Origin: Kocuria rhizophila DC2201
GTDB lineage: Bacteria; Actinomycetota; Actinomycetes; Actinomycetales; Micrococcaceae
Assembly (NCBI RefSeq): GCF_000010285.1
Contig: NC_010617.1
Coordinates: forward strand, 930,001 to 994,000
DNA: 64,000 nt
Direction: 5' to 3'
Shown here piece by piece: positions 1 through 8,644 of this stretch (the first letter of the stretch is position 1; every line of letters starts with the position of its first letter). The translations under genes and the position numbers were made by a program. The notes below the pieces were generated by a model. It saw only the letters and a list, made by a program, of their open reading frames with translations, was not told the origin of the DNA and did not search any database.

Positions 1-125
1 TGGCCGGCACCCGGTTCGAGGCCCGCCACACGGCGGAGCAGGAGAACGGGAGCCACGGCAGGTCGTGCGCGGTGCCGTGGGTGTGCCCGCTGTGCGCCCA
101 GGGGAGACAGGTGACGGAGAAATGA
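1..125 (+). CDS. C-terminal end of an AdnA-like UvrD-family helicase/nuclease (partial)
   Basis: An open frame enters from the left edge and stops with TGA at 123-125. The visible tail has closely spaced cysteines (around CAVPWVCPLC) and ends GRQVTEK. Clustered C-terminal cysteines are typical of the iron-sulfur staple in AddB/AdnA-type nuclease domains. The stop overlaps the ATG of the next gene (ATGA), and an adnA gene precedes adnB in actinobacteria, so the assignment rests on this tail plus context. Only about 40 codons are visible. Confidence 0.6.
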   Translation, partial: AGTRFEARHTAEQENGSHGRSCAVPWVCPLCAQGRQVTEK

Positions 126-3100
126 CCATGAAGGACTTCACCCCGGAGGACATCAGGTTCTCCCCGCAGGACATCGCCGAGGCCCTCGGCGACTTCCCGC
201 CCACGGAGCAGCAGGCCGAGGTCATCGCCTCGCCGCTGACACCGCGGCTCGTGGTGGCCGGCGCCGGATCCGGCAAGACCACCACCATGTCCGACCGCGT
301 CACGTGGCTCGTGGCCAACGGACTGGCACGCCCCGAGGAGATCCTGGGTGTCACGTTCACCCGCAAGGCCGCCGGGGAGCTCTCGCAGCGCATCGCCACG
401 AAGCTGCGCATGCTGCGCCACGCGGGTCTCATCGAGGAGCCGGGGGGGGACGACGACGCCCCCGCGGCCGTCCAGGAACCCACCGTGAGCACCTACCACT
501 CCTACGCCAACTCCCTGGTGCGCAGCTACGGGCTGCGCCTGGGCATCGAGTCGGACACCGTGCTGCTCGGCCAGGCCCAGGCGTGGCAGCTGGCGAGCGA
601 GCTCGTGCGGGGCTGGGACGGCCCGCTGCCCGAGGCGGTTCCCGCCGTGAACACGCTCACGGGCGGCGTCATCAAGCTGTCCTCCGAGGCGTCCGAGCAC
701 CTGGTGGAGGCCCACCGGATCCGCGAGTTCGTGCAGCGCTTCCGCCTCGCGTGCCAGGACGTGCCTCCGGACGGGCGCAAGCGGACGCCGGGCAAGGACG
801 TGGTGAGCGCCCTGTCCCGCATGGAGCAGACGGACGTGCTCGCCCAGCTGGTGGAGCGCTTCCACGCGGTCAAGCGGCAGGAGTCCGCACTGGACTACGG
901 CGACCTGCTCTCCCTCGCGGCGCGCATAGTGCGCGTGGACCCGCATGCGCGCACCGTGGAGCGGGACCGCTTCAAGGTGGTGCTGCTGGACGAGTTCCAG
1001 GACACCTCCCACGCCCAGCTGGCACTGTTCTCCGGCCTCTACGGGGACGGGCACTGCGTGATGGCCGTGGGTGATCCGCAGCAGTCCATCTACGGGTTCC
1101 GCGGCGCCTCCTCGGGGCAGCTGTTCAGCTTCGTGGAGAACTTCCCGCGCCGCACGGCGGACGGTGGGTCCGAGTACGCCGCCACGAGCTTCCTGACCAC
1201 GGCGTGGCGCAACAGCCTGTCCGTCCTGGACGTCGCCAACGCCGTGGCCGCCCCGCTGCGCACCGCGCCCGCCTGGAGCCGTTCTGCGGCCACGGTGGAG
1301 GTGCCGCCGCTGGACCCCGCTCCCGGCGCGGTCCGCGGGCGGGTGCGCGTGAGCCGCTACGCCACGGACACGGAGGAGGCCCGGGCCACCGCCCAGCTCA
1401 TCCACGAGCAGCGGGCCGCCCACGAGGGTCAGCCGCTCGCGGAGATGCCCACCATGGCGGTGCTGTGCCGGCGGAGGGCGCAGTTCGAGCCCCTCCGGCT
1501 CGAGCTCGAGGCACTCGACATCCCCTACGAGGTCGTCGGTCTGGGCGGGCTGCTGCACACGCCGGAGGTCAGCGACGTGGTGGCCATGCTGCACGTGCTC
1601 ACGGACCCCGGCCGCTCGGACGCCCTGGCCCGGCTGCTCGCGGGGGCCCGCTGGCGTCTCGGTGCCCGGGACCTCGCCGCGCTGGGGGACTGGGCGGCGG
1701 AGCTCGAACGACGGCACGAGAGCGCGGCACGGGGTGAGCAGGACACCCGCCCCGACGACGTCGTGATGGCCGACGCCGTGGACGGTTCCAGCCTCGTCGA
1801 GGCGCTCGAGACGCTTCCCCGGGACGGCTGGGTCTCCTCGCGGGGCAGGAGCATCAGCCCCGAGGGCATGCGCAGGCTCCGGGCGCTGCGCGAGGACGTC
1901 GTGGCGCTGCGGGAGGTGCTCGGCGACGAGCTGACCACGGTGATCCACGAGGTGGAGGCCGTGCTGGGCCTGGACATCGAACTGGCCGCGCTGCCGGGGG
2001 AGGACCCCGCCACCGCGCGCCGGAACCTGGACGCCTTCACGGACCAGGCGGTGCAGTTCTCCGCGACCACCCGCACCCACGACGTCGCGGCGTTCCTCGC
2101 GTGGCTGGAGACGGCGTCCCGTGAGGAGAACGGTCTGGACCTGCCGCCCGCCCACACTCGCCACGACGCCGTGCAGCTGCTCACGGTCCACGCGTCCAAA
2201 GGCCTGGAGTGGGACCACGTCCACGTCCCGGGCCTCAACCAGGGCGACTTCCCGTCCACGAACTCCTCGGCCTGGACGGGTGAGGCGGCCAAGCTCCCGT
2301 GGCCGCTGCGGGGTGACGCCTCCCAGCTGCCCGAGTGGTCACCGCGCGTGGACGACGTCCGGGAGCTCGAGGCGTCCTTCGGGGAGTTCGCCGAGGACGT
2401 CGCCGAGCACGACCTCGGCGAGGAGCGTCGGCTGGCCTACGTGGCCTTCACCCGCGCCAAGACCCTGCTGGAGCTCTCCGGCTCGGTGTACCGCGGCACG
2501 GGCAAGAAGCCCAAGGAGGTCTCGCCCTTCCTGCGGGAGGCGCGCGACATGGCCGAGTCCGCCACCCCCGGGTTCGAGGCGGGGCCGTGGGCGGACCCGG
2601 GAGAGCTGGAGGGCAATCCCCAGCTGGACACCCGGGTCAGTGCCCTGTGGCCCTACGACCCCCTGGAGGGCCCCGTGATCACCCGCACCTCGCGGGACGC
2701 GGACGGTACGCTCAGCGAGACCGTGCTGCCCCCGGCCCACGAGGGACGGCGCGCCCGCGCGGAGGCCGCGGCGCAGGCCGTGCGGAACGGTGGCTTCCCG
2801 CACCTGGCCGACGTCCCGGACGAGGAGCTCGCCGCGGGTGAGGCGGGTGCCCGGGTGCGGCGCTGGCGTCACGAGGCGGAGCTGCTGCTCGCGCGCCGCT
2901 CGGACCCCGAGCGCCCGCGCACGGTGCACATGCCCTCGCACGTCTCGGCGTCCGCCCTGGTGTCCATGGACAGCGACCCCGAGGGTTTCGTGAGCACCCT
3001 GCGCCGCCCCATGCCCCGCAGGCCCGGTTCGGCGGCGCGGGCGGGCACGGCGTTCCACACGTGGGTCGAGAACTTCTACGGGGACTCCGCGCTGCTCGAC

Positions 3101-3559
3101 CCCGACGAGCTGCCCGGGGCCGACGACCACGTGGACGAGGACCTCGACCTGCCCCGGCTCGCCGAGACGTTCCGGGCGAGCCCGTGGGCCGAGCGCCAGC
3201 CCTACGCGGTGGAGCTGCCCGTGGAGACGCCGGTCGGTTCCCTCACGGTGCGCGGGCGCATCGACGCGGTGTTCCGCACCGCGGACGGCTGGGAGCTCGT
3301 GGACTGGAAGACCGGGCGGGTGCCCCACGGGGAGGATTTGCGCAGGAAGTCGGGGCAGCTGGCCCTGTACCGGCTCGCGTTCGCCCGGCTGCACGGCATT
3401 CCGCTGGAGAGCGTGTCCGCGGCGTTCTACTACGTGGCCTCCGACCGTGTGGTGCGACCCCTCGACCTCGCCGACGAGCAGCAGCTCGAGGGGATCGTGT
3501 CCTCCCTCTACGCGCGGGGCGGGGTGTCCTCCGCGGACGGGTCGTCCTCGCCCAAGTGA
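122..3559 (+). CDS. adnB: AdnB-like ATP-dependent helicase with RecB-type nuclease domain
   Basis: This is an 1145-residue UvrD/PcrA-type superfamily 1 helicase fused to a C-terminal PD-(D/E)XK nuclease. The Walker A motif AGAGSGKTTT lies near residue 52, motif II is LLDEFQDTSHAQ, and motif III is VGDPQQSIYGFRG. The nuclease signature GRID...LVDWKTG has Asp near 1061 and Lys near 1063. In mycobacteria AdnA-AdnB form a heterodimeric motor-nuclease that resects DNA double-strand breaks. The ATG at 122 was chosen because it overlaps the upstream stop in an ATGA junction, a sign of translational coupling. An in-frame GTG at 65 lies inside the upstream gene and is unlikely. The 3' end overlaps the convergent phosphotransferase gene by 52 bp. 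Confidence 0.88.
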   Translation: MTMKDFTPEDIRFSPQDIAEALGDFPPTEQQAEVIASPLTPRLVVAGAGSGKTTTMSDRVTWLVANGLARPEEILGVTFTRKAAGELSQRIATKLRMLRHAGLIEEPGGDDDAPAAVQEPTVSTYHSYANSLVRSYGLRLGIESDTVLLGQAQAWQLASELVRGWDGPLPEAVPAVNTLTGGVIKLSSEASEHLVEAHRIREFVQRFRLACQDVPPDGRKRTPGKDVVSALSRMEQTDVLAQLVERFHAVKRQESALDYGDLLSLAARIVRVDPHARTVERDRFKVVLLDEFQDTSHAQLALFSGLYGDGHCVMAVGDPQQSIYGFRGASSGQLFSFVENFPRRTADGGSEYAATSFLTTAWRNSLSVLDVANAVAAPLRTAPAWSRSAATVEVPPLDPAPGAVRGRVRVSRYATDTEEARATAQLIHEQRAAHEGQPLAEMPTMAVLCRRRAQFEPLRLELEALDIPYEVVGLGGLLHTPEVSDVVAMLHVLTDPGRSDALARLLAGARWRLGARDLAALGDWAAELERRHESAARGEQDTRPDDVVMADAVDGSSLVEALETLPRDGWVSSRGRSISPEGMRRLRALREDVVALREVLGDELTTVIHEVEAVLGLDIELAALPGEDPATARRNLDAFTDQAVQFSATTRTHDVAAFLAWLETASREENGLDLPPAHTRHDAVQLLTVHASKGLEWDHVHVPGLNQGDFPSTNSSAWTGEAAKLPWPLRGDASQLPEWSPRVDDVRELEASFGEFAEDVAEHDLGEERRLAYVAFTRAKTLLELSGSVYRGTGKKPKEVSPFLREARDMAESATPGFEAGPWADPGELEGNPQLDTRVSALWPYDPLEGPVITRTSRDADGTLSETVLPPAHEGRRARAEAAAQAVRNGGFPHLADVPDEELAAGEAGARVRRWRHEAELLLARRSDPERPRTVHMPSHVSASALVSMDSDPEGFVSTLRRPMPRRPGSAARAGTAFHTWVENFYGDSALLDPDELPGADDHVDEDLDLPRLAETFRASPWAERQPYAVELPVETPVGSLTVRGRIDAVFRTADGWELVDWKTGRVPHGEDLRRKSGQLALYRLAFARLHGIPLESVSAAFYYVASDRVVRPLDLADEQQLEGIVSSLYARGGVSSADGSSSPK

Positions 3560-4857
3560 CCGGGCGTGGGGTCGAACCCGTCGGTCCGCTCCCGGTCGGC
3601 TGCCCCCTCGGCGGGTGCGGCCGCGTCGGGAAGCGTGGGGGGTTCGGCCGGGGCCCGGGAGGCAGCGGTCGCACCCGACGCGGTGCCCTCGACCCGGGGA
3701 CCCCGCGTGGGGTGCGCCGCTCCGGAGTGCGACGCGGCGGCGTCGTCCGCCGGTGCCCGGTGCCCTGCGGTGGCGGGACTCCCGGCGGCCGCGCTGCGGT
3801 GTGTGTCGGCCGCCGACTCGGGGGGACCGCTGTGCGGGACCCCGGCGGAGGGGGTCTCCTCGACCGGTCCGGGCACGCCCGGGGACGGGGAGGCACTGGC
3901 CCGCACGTCACGGGCCAGGGTGTCGAGCATGCGCTGGGCGTTGTCCACCATGGACGGGATGTTCCGGTCCACGCCCCGCACGAGCCACTCCGCGAGCGCG
4001 AACTCGGCCTTCTGGTGCGCGCGGCGCAGCAGGTGGCGGTCGGGCGGCTGCACGGCGGCCACGGAGTACGCCTCCAGGACGGTGTCCGCGAACGCGGGGT
4101 CGCCCATGCCCACGAGCCACGAGAAGTCCTCGGCGGGATCCCCCACGTGCAGGTCGCTCCAGCCGGTGAACGAGGCGAGCGCGCCGTGGTCCACCGTGAT
4201 GTTGTCCTCGTGCAGGTCCCCGTGGACCACGCGCGTGGAGAACTGCCACAGGGTGGTGTCCTCGAGGGCCTCCTCCCAGCGGCGCAGCAGGGCGCCGGGG
4301 ATCAGCCCGGTGGTCGCGGCGCGGTCGAGGTCGTGGAGCATGCGCTTGCGGCACTGCTCGGCGCTGTAGGCGGGCAGGTCCGCGTCCATCACGAGGGCGC
4401 GGGGCAGGCTGTGCAGCGCGCCGAGTGCGCGGCCGATCTGCACGGCCAGCGGCGCGCGCGGCGCCGCACTCGGGGAGGGTGCGTGCACGGGCGGTTCGGG
4501 GTCCGTGTTCTGCCGCTGCAGCTCGCGCAGGCTGAGCGTGCTGCCGGGCAGGTGGGAGTACACGAACGTGCGCAGCTCGCCCTGCGCCACAGAGCCGGCC
4601 ACGGTGGGCAGGTGGAACGGCAGGTGGGAGCGGATGGAGGGCGTGAACGCCTGCAGCACGAGGTGCTCGGTCTCCAGACGCATGCTGGCCTCGGTGGTCA
4701 GGGGGCTGCGGACGCGCCAGCGCTTCCCGGCGGCGTCCTGGACCACGCACGAGCGGAAGTCCGCGGCGTCGTCGGGAGAAGGACCGGTGGCCACGGGGGC
4801 CACTCCGGGCACGGCCGCGGCCGCGACGGCGGCTAGCAGTTCGGGGGTCGTTCTCAC
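3508..4857 (-). CDS. APH-fold phosphotransferase family protein
   Basis: This 449-residue protein has an aminoglycoside/macrolide phosphotransferase (protein-kinase-like) fold. The catalytic loop VVHGDLHEDN lies near residues 213-222. The following metal-binding segment reads SFTGWSDLHVGDPAEDF, where active APH enzymes usually carry an Asp just before the Trp (IDW). A Gly sits there, so catalysis may be weak, altered or lost. About 115 C-terminal residues are Pro/Ala/Ser/Asp-rich and look disordered. The GTG start at 4857 was chosen because TAGGGT (4870-4865 on the minus strand) sits 7 nt before it, suggesting a leaderless mRNA, and because further extension runs into the nudC promoter. A position beside nudC/uvrD2 is common in this family. 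The substrate is unknown. Confidence 0.75.
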   Translation of the reverse strand: MRTTPELLAAVAAAAVPGVAPVATGPSPDDAADFRSCVVQDAAGKRWRVRSPLTTEASMRLETEHLVLQAFTPSIRSHLPFHLPTVAGSVAQGELRTFVYSHLPGSTLSLRELQRQNTDPEPPVHAPSPSAAPRAPLAVQIGRALGALHSLPRALVMDADLPAYSAEQCRKRMLHDLDRAATTGLIPGALLRRWEEALEDTTLWQFSTRVVHGDLHEDNITVDHGALASFTGWSDLHVGDPAEDFSWLVGMGDPAFADTVLEAYSVAAVQPPDRHLLRRAHQKAEFALAEWLVRGVDRNIPSMVDNAQRMLDTLARDVRASASPSPGVPGPVEETPSAGVPHSGPPESAADTHRSAAAGSPATAGHRAPADDAAASHSGAAHPTRGPRVEGTASGATAASRAPAEPPTLPDAAAPAEGAADRERTDGFDPTPGHLGEDDPSAEDTPPRA

Positions 4858-4864
4858 CCCACCC

Positions 4865-4936
4865 ACCCTACCGGCCGGTTGCTGGGTCCGAGCTGTCCAC
4901 ACGGCCCGTGTGGGTGTCCGCGCCCGGGTCTACAGT
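4865..4936. promoter_or_regulatory. Divergent promoter region with 17-bp interrupted palindrome
   Basis: Two -10-like hexamers face outward: TAGGGT on the minus strand (4870-4865), 7 nt before the phosphotransferase GTG, and TACAGT on the plus strand (4931-4936), 6 nt before the nudC GTG. Between them lies CCACACGG-C-CCGTGTGG (4897-4913), a perfect 8-bp inverted repeat around one base and a candidate operator. No convincing -35 boxes are visible. Confidence 0.5.
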
Positions 4937-4942
4937 GGTCCG

Positions 4943-5917
4943 GTGAACTCATCCCCAGACCGATCCATCGCACCGGCGCCGCTGCTCGGCCCGGCCGAGC
5001 TGCCCTTCGCGGGCCGCGCCTTCGACCGGCAGGCCGTGGAGCGCGAGCACCGGGACCTCGTGGCCGCGGCCGAGGACTCCGGCACGGCGCGGGCGCTCGT
5101 GCTCCGCGGGTCCCAGGTGCCCACGACGCCGCACGGGCCGTTGCTGCCGCTGCTCGCCGAGGTGCCCGCCGCCACGGGGGATCCGGGGCGCCCGGACGTG
5201 TACCTGGGGCGCACCGCGGACGGCACCCGAGTGGTGCTGCGCACGTTCCCGGAGGACGCCCAGCTGCCCGGCTTCGAGGACGTCGCCTGGGAGGGTCTGC
5301 TCACCCTGGCCACCGCGGTGGAGCCCGAGCTGACCGCTCTGCTGGTCACGGGTCAGGCGATCGCCCTCTGGCACCGCGACCACCCCCGGTGCCCCCGCTG
5401 CGGTGCCCTCACGGAGGTCGTGCGCTCCGGATGGGCGCGCACGTGCCCCCGGGACGGCTCCCTGCACTTCCCGCGCACGGACCCGGCGATCATCGTGGCC
5501 GTGGTGGATGACGAGCCGGACCCGGCCCGGCAGCGGATCCTGCTGGGCCGCTCGGCGCTGTGGTCCGGCAACCGATACTCCACGTTCGCCGGCTTCGTCG
5601 AGCCGGGGGAGTCTGCGGAGCAGGCGGTGGTGCGCGAGATCGGGGAGGAGGCCGGGATCACGGTGGACACCGTGCAGTACCAGGGCTCTCAGCCGTGGCC
5701 GTTCCCCCGCTCCCTGATGCTGGGCTTCCGCGCCGCGGCCCACACGTCGGTGGCCGAGGCGGACGGCGAGGAGATCCTGGACGTCCGGTGGTTCACGCGC
5801 GAGCAGCTGCTCACGTGCGTCCGCACCGGTGAGGTCACGCTGCCGGGGCGGGTGTCGATCGCGCACGCACTGATCGTCAGCTGGCTGGGCGAGGACCTCC
5901 CGGGGGCCGAATGGTGA
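4943..5917 (+). CDS. nudC: NAD(P)H pyrophosphatase / RNA deNADding enzyme NudC
   Basis: This 324-residue Nudix hydrolase cleaves NAD(H) to NMN and AMP and, in characterised homologues, removes NAD caps from RNA. The Nudix box begins GFVEPGESAEQAVVREIGEE near residue 216. The NudC-specific SQPWPFPRS motif follows it. A zinc ribbon precedes the box: CPRCG...TCPRDG shows three cysteines, and the usual fourth ligand position is Asp. The GTG at 4943 was chosen because TACAGT lies 6 nt upstream and the protein then begins like family members; no ribosome binding site is seen, consistent with a leaderless mRNA. The 3' end overlaps uvrD2 by 7 bp. Confidence 0.9.
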   Translation: MNSSPDRSIAPAPLLGPAELPFAGRAFDRQAVEREHRDLVAAAEDSGTARALVLRGSQVPTTPHGPLLPLLAEVPAATGDPGRPDVYLGRTADGTRVVLRTFPEDAQLPGFEDVAWEGLLTLATAVEPELTALLVTGQAIALWHRDHPRCPRCGALTEVVRSGWARTCPRDGSLHFPRTDPAIIVAVVDDEPDPARQRILLGRSALWSGNRYSTFAGFVEPGESAEQAVVREIGEEAGITVDTVQYQGSQPWPFPRSLMLGFRAAAHTSVAEADGEEILDVRWFTREQLLTCVRTGEVTLPGRVSIAHALIVSWLGEDLPGAEW

Positions 5918-7704
5918 GCTTGGAGCAGAGCGCCGAGGAGCGGATCCTCGGCGGCCTGGACCCGGAGCAGCGCGTGGTCGCGACCACACTGAACGGTCCG
6001 GTGTGCGTGCGCGCGGGAGCGGGCACCGGCAAGACACGCGCCATCACCCACCGCATCGCGTGGGGCATCGCTTCGGGGGTCTACACCCCGCAGAAGACCC
6101 TCGCCCTGACGTTCACCGCGCGCGCCGCCAACGAGATGCGCCAGCGGCTGCGGGCGCTCGGCGCACCCGGCGTGCAGGCCCGGACCTTCCACTCCGCGGC
6201 ACTGCGCCAGCTGCAGTACTTCTGGCCGCAGGCCGTGGGCGGGCCCCCGCCGGGGCTCGTGAACCACAAGGCGAGGCTGATCACCGAGGCCGGCCAGGCC
6301 ATGCGCCTGACCACGGACCGGGCCACGGTCCGGGACGTCGCGGCCGAGATCGAGTGGGCCAAGGTCTCCATGCACACCCCGGACACCTACCCGCAGGCGG
6401 CGGGCCGGCGGGACATGCCCGCGGGCTACGACGTCCGCACCATGCAGCGGCTGTACCAGTCCTACGAGGACCTCAAGGCGGACCGGCACCTGATCGACTT
6501 CGAGGACGTCCTGCTGATCACGGTGGGGATCCTGGAGGAGGACGAGCGGATCGCCGCGGCGGTGCACGCGCAGTACCGCCAGTTCGTGGTGGACGAGTAC
6601 CAGGACGTCTCGCCCCTGCAGCAGCGGCTGCTGGACGCGTGGCTCGGCTCACGGGACGACCTCTGCGTGGTGGGGGACGCCTCCCAGACCATCTATTCCT
6701 TCACGGGTGCCACGTCCCGGCACCTGCTGGAGTTCCCGTCCCGGTATCCCGGGGCGTCCGTGGTGGAGCTGATCCGCGACTACCGCTCCACCCCTCAGGT
6801 GGTCAACACCGCCAACCGGCTGCTGGCCGCGCGCCGCCCGTCCCTCACGTCCACCCCGGACACGTGGGCCACCCCGCTGCGCCTGGTCTCCCAGCGCCCC
6901 GCGGGCCCCGAGCCCGCGTGGAACGAGTACCCGGACGACGAGGCCGAGGCCGCGGGCGTGGCCGTGCGGATCCAGGACCTGATCGACGACGGCGTGGCCC
7001 CGCACGAGATCGCCGTCCTGTTCCGCACCAACGGCCAGTCGCAGACCTTCGAGGCCGCGCTCGCGGACGCGAACATCGGCTTCCAGCTGCGCGGCTCCGA
7101 ACGGTTCTTCAACCGGCCCGAGATCCGGCAGGCCATCGTGCAGATCCGCTCCGCCGCGCGCACGGCGGGCGCGGACCGCGCGGACGTCCCCCAGCAGGTG
7201 CGGGACATGCTCGGCTCGCTCGGCTACACGGAGCGGGCCCCGCGCTCCGACAGCGCCACGCGCGCCAAGTGGGAGTCACTGCGCGCGCTCGTCTCGCTCG
7301 CGGACACCATGGCCCGCCGCGCCGCGGCCGACGGCGAGACGCTCTCCCTCGCCGGGTTCGCGCAGGAGATCGAACGCCGCGCCGCCACGCAGGAGGCCCC
7401 GGTGGTGGACGGGGTCACGCTCGCGTCCCTGCACTCGGCCAAGGGCCTGGAGTGGGATGCCGTCTTCCTCGTGGGGCTCTCCGAGGGGCTCATGCCCATC
7501 AGCTTCGCGGACACCCCGGACGCCATGGACGAGGAGCGCCGCCTGCTCTACGTGGGGATCACCCGCGCGCGGGAGCACCTCGTGTTCTCGTGGTCGCTGT
7601 CCCGGACTCCGGGCGGGCGGCCCAACCGGGCGCGGTCACGCTTCCTGGACGCCGTGCTGCCTCCCGCACCGCGCACCCCGGCACGACGCCGCGGCGGCCG
7701 TTGA
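5911..7704 (+). CDS. uvrD2: UvrD2-like ATP-dependent DNA helicase
   Basis: This 597-residue superfamily 1A helicase has Walker A AGAGTGKTRA near residues 35-44, motif II VVDEYQDVSPLQQ, motif III VGDASQTIYSFTGA, and C-terminal motifs LHSAKGLEWD and LLYVGITRAR. It unwinds DNA 3' to 5' in repair. Mycobacterial UvrD2 is about 700 residues with a C-terminal HRDC domain. This protein ends soon after motif VI in an Arg-rich tail, so no HRDC domain is present. It overlaps nudC by 7 bp, repeating the mycobacterial nudC-uvrD2 order and suggesting co-transcription. Confidence 0.88.
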   Translation: MVSLEQSAEERILGGLDPEQRVVATTLNGPVCVRAGAGTGKTRAITHRIAWGIASGVYTPQKTLALTFTARAANEMRQRLRALGAPGVQARTFHSAALRQLQYFWPQAVGGPPPGLVNHKARLITEAGQAMRLTTDRATVRDVAAEIEWAKVSMHTPDTYPQAAGRRDMPAGYDVRTMQRLYQSYEDLKADRHLIDFEDVLLITVGILEEDERIAAAVHAQYRQFVVDEYQDVSPLQQRLLDAWLGSRDDLCVVGDASQTIYSFTGATSRHLLEFPSRYPGASVVELIRDYRSTPQVVNTANRLLAARRPSLTSTPDTWATPLRLVSQRPAGPEPAWNEYPDDEAEAAGVAVRIQDLIDDGVAPHEIAVLFRTNGQSQTFEAALADANIGFQLRGSERFFNRPEIRQAIVQIRSAARTAGADRADVPQQVRDMLGSLGYTERAPRSDSATRAKWESLRALVSLADTMARRAAADGETLSLAGFAQEIERRAATQEAPVVDGVTLASLHSAKGLEWDAVFLVGLSEGLMPISFADTPDAMDEERRLLYVGITRAREHLVFSWSLSRTPGGRPNRARSRFLDAVLPPAPRTPARRRGGR

Positions 7705-7719
7705 GCGGGCCCGGCCGCC
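7693..7719 (+). terminator. GC-rich hairpin at the end of uvrD2
   Basis: GGCGGCCG (7693-7700) pairs perfectly with CGGCCGCC (7712-7719), straddling the uvrD2 stop codon. No T-tract follows, so it is only a candidate terminator or mRNA 3'-end stabiliser. Confidence 0.35.
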
Positions 7720-7822
7720 TCCCGGTGTCGCTGGCTCGTCCGGCCCCGTTGCGCCTCCCGACGCATCCTGCGGTCGCGGCGCGCCCGGCGACCGTGGGCC
7801 GGGACCGGCCTGGGCAGCGTCG

Positions 7823-8644
7823 TCAGGCGCGGTCCACGTCCGCCCAGAACTCGGTGGCCAGGCGCGCGAACTCGTCGGGACGCTCGATCATGGGTCCGTG
7901 GCCGGTGTCGGGGAAGCGGTGCGTGCTCGCGTCGAGGGCCTTGGCCCCGCGGGCGAGGTGGCGGAAGGGCAGCACGGTGTCCTTGTCACCCCACACGATG
8001 AACACGGGGACACCGGTGGCCCGCACGCGGGGGAGCAGCCGACGCCGCCAGGACCGCTTCACACCCGCGAGCGAGCCGATCGAGCGCAGCATCTGCAGCA
8101 TGGCCGCGGAGCCGCCGGGGCGCTGCGCGAGCTCGTAGCCGCGTTCCACGCGCTCGGGCGTGGCCAGGGCGGGGTCGTGGTACATGGCCCGCTCGGAACG
8201 CAGTGCGCCCTTGCGGCTCGGAGTCAGGGCGCGCTCGCCCACCCCGGGCAGCGTCGCGAGCCGCAGGGCCGGGCTCACACCCCGCCCGAAGCCTGCGGAG
8301 TCCACGAGCAGCAGGCTGCGCACGAGCTCCGGGTGCTCGGCGGTGAGCTGCATGGCCACGGCCCCGCCCAGCGAGTTGCCGGCCACGTGGGCCGACGCGA
8401 TGCCCTGGGCCCGCACGAACTCGGCCACGCGGGAGGCGAGGTTCGGCAGGCTCATGCCTTCGGTGGGGACCTCGGAGCCGCCGAAACCGGGGAGGTCCAC
8501 GCTGATCACCCGGTGCTGCGCGGCGAGACGTTCGTGCTGCTCGTCCCAGTCGGCCAGGCTGCGTCCGATCCCGTGGATCAGCAGCACGGGGGTGCCCTCA
8601 CCGGTCTCGCGCCAGTTCAGCCCGTTCCAGGTCTGCGTGCTCAC
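7823..8644 (-). CDS. Alpha/beta-fold hydrolase
   Basis: This 273-residue alpha/beta hydrolase has the oxyanion motif HGIGRS and nucleophile elbow GNSLGG (Ser). The likely acid is Asp in WGDKD, and the catalytic His is in DTGHGP near the C-terminus. The GTG start at 8644 overlaps the stop of the upstream monooxygenase (GTGA), so the two are probably translationally coupled. Monooxygenase-hydrolase pairs commonly turn ketones into esters or lactones and then hydrolyse them. That role is inference here, and the substrate is unknown. Confidence 0.85.
   Translation of the reverse strand: MSTQTWNGLNWRETGEGTPVLLIHGIGRSLADWDEQHERLAAQHRVISVDLPGFGGSEVPTEGMSLPNLASRVAEFVRAQGIASAHVAGNSLGGAVAMQLTAEHPELVRSLLLVDSAGFGRGVSPALRLATLPGVGERALTPSRKGALRSERAMYHDPALATPERVERGYELAQRPGGSAAMLQMLRSIGSLAGVKRSWRRRLLPRVRATGVPVFIVWGDKDTVLPFRHLARGAKALDASTHRFPDTGHGPMIERPDEFARLATEFWADVDRA

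Noticed and set aside
6003-8138. 711-codon frame on the plus strand
   Set aside because: It shadows uvrD2 in another frame, is Arg/Pro/Ala/Gly-rich, and has no family motifs.
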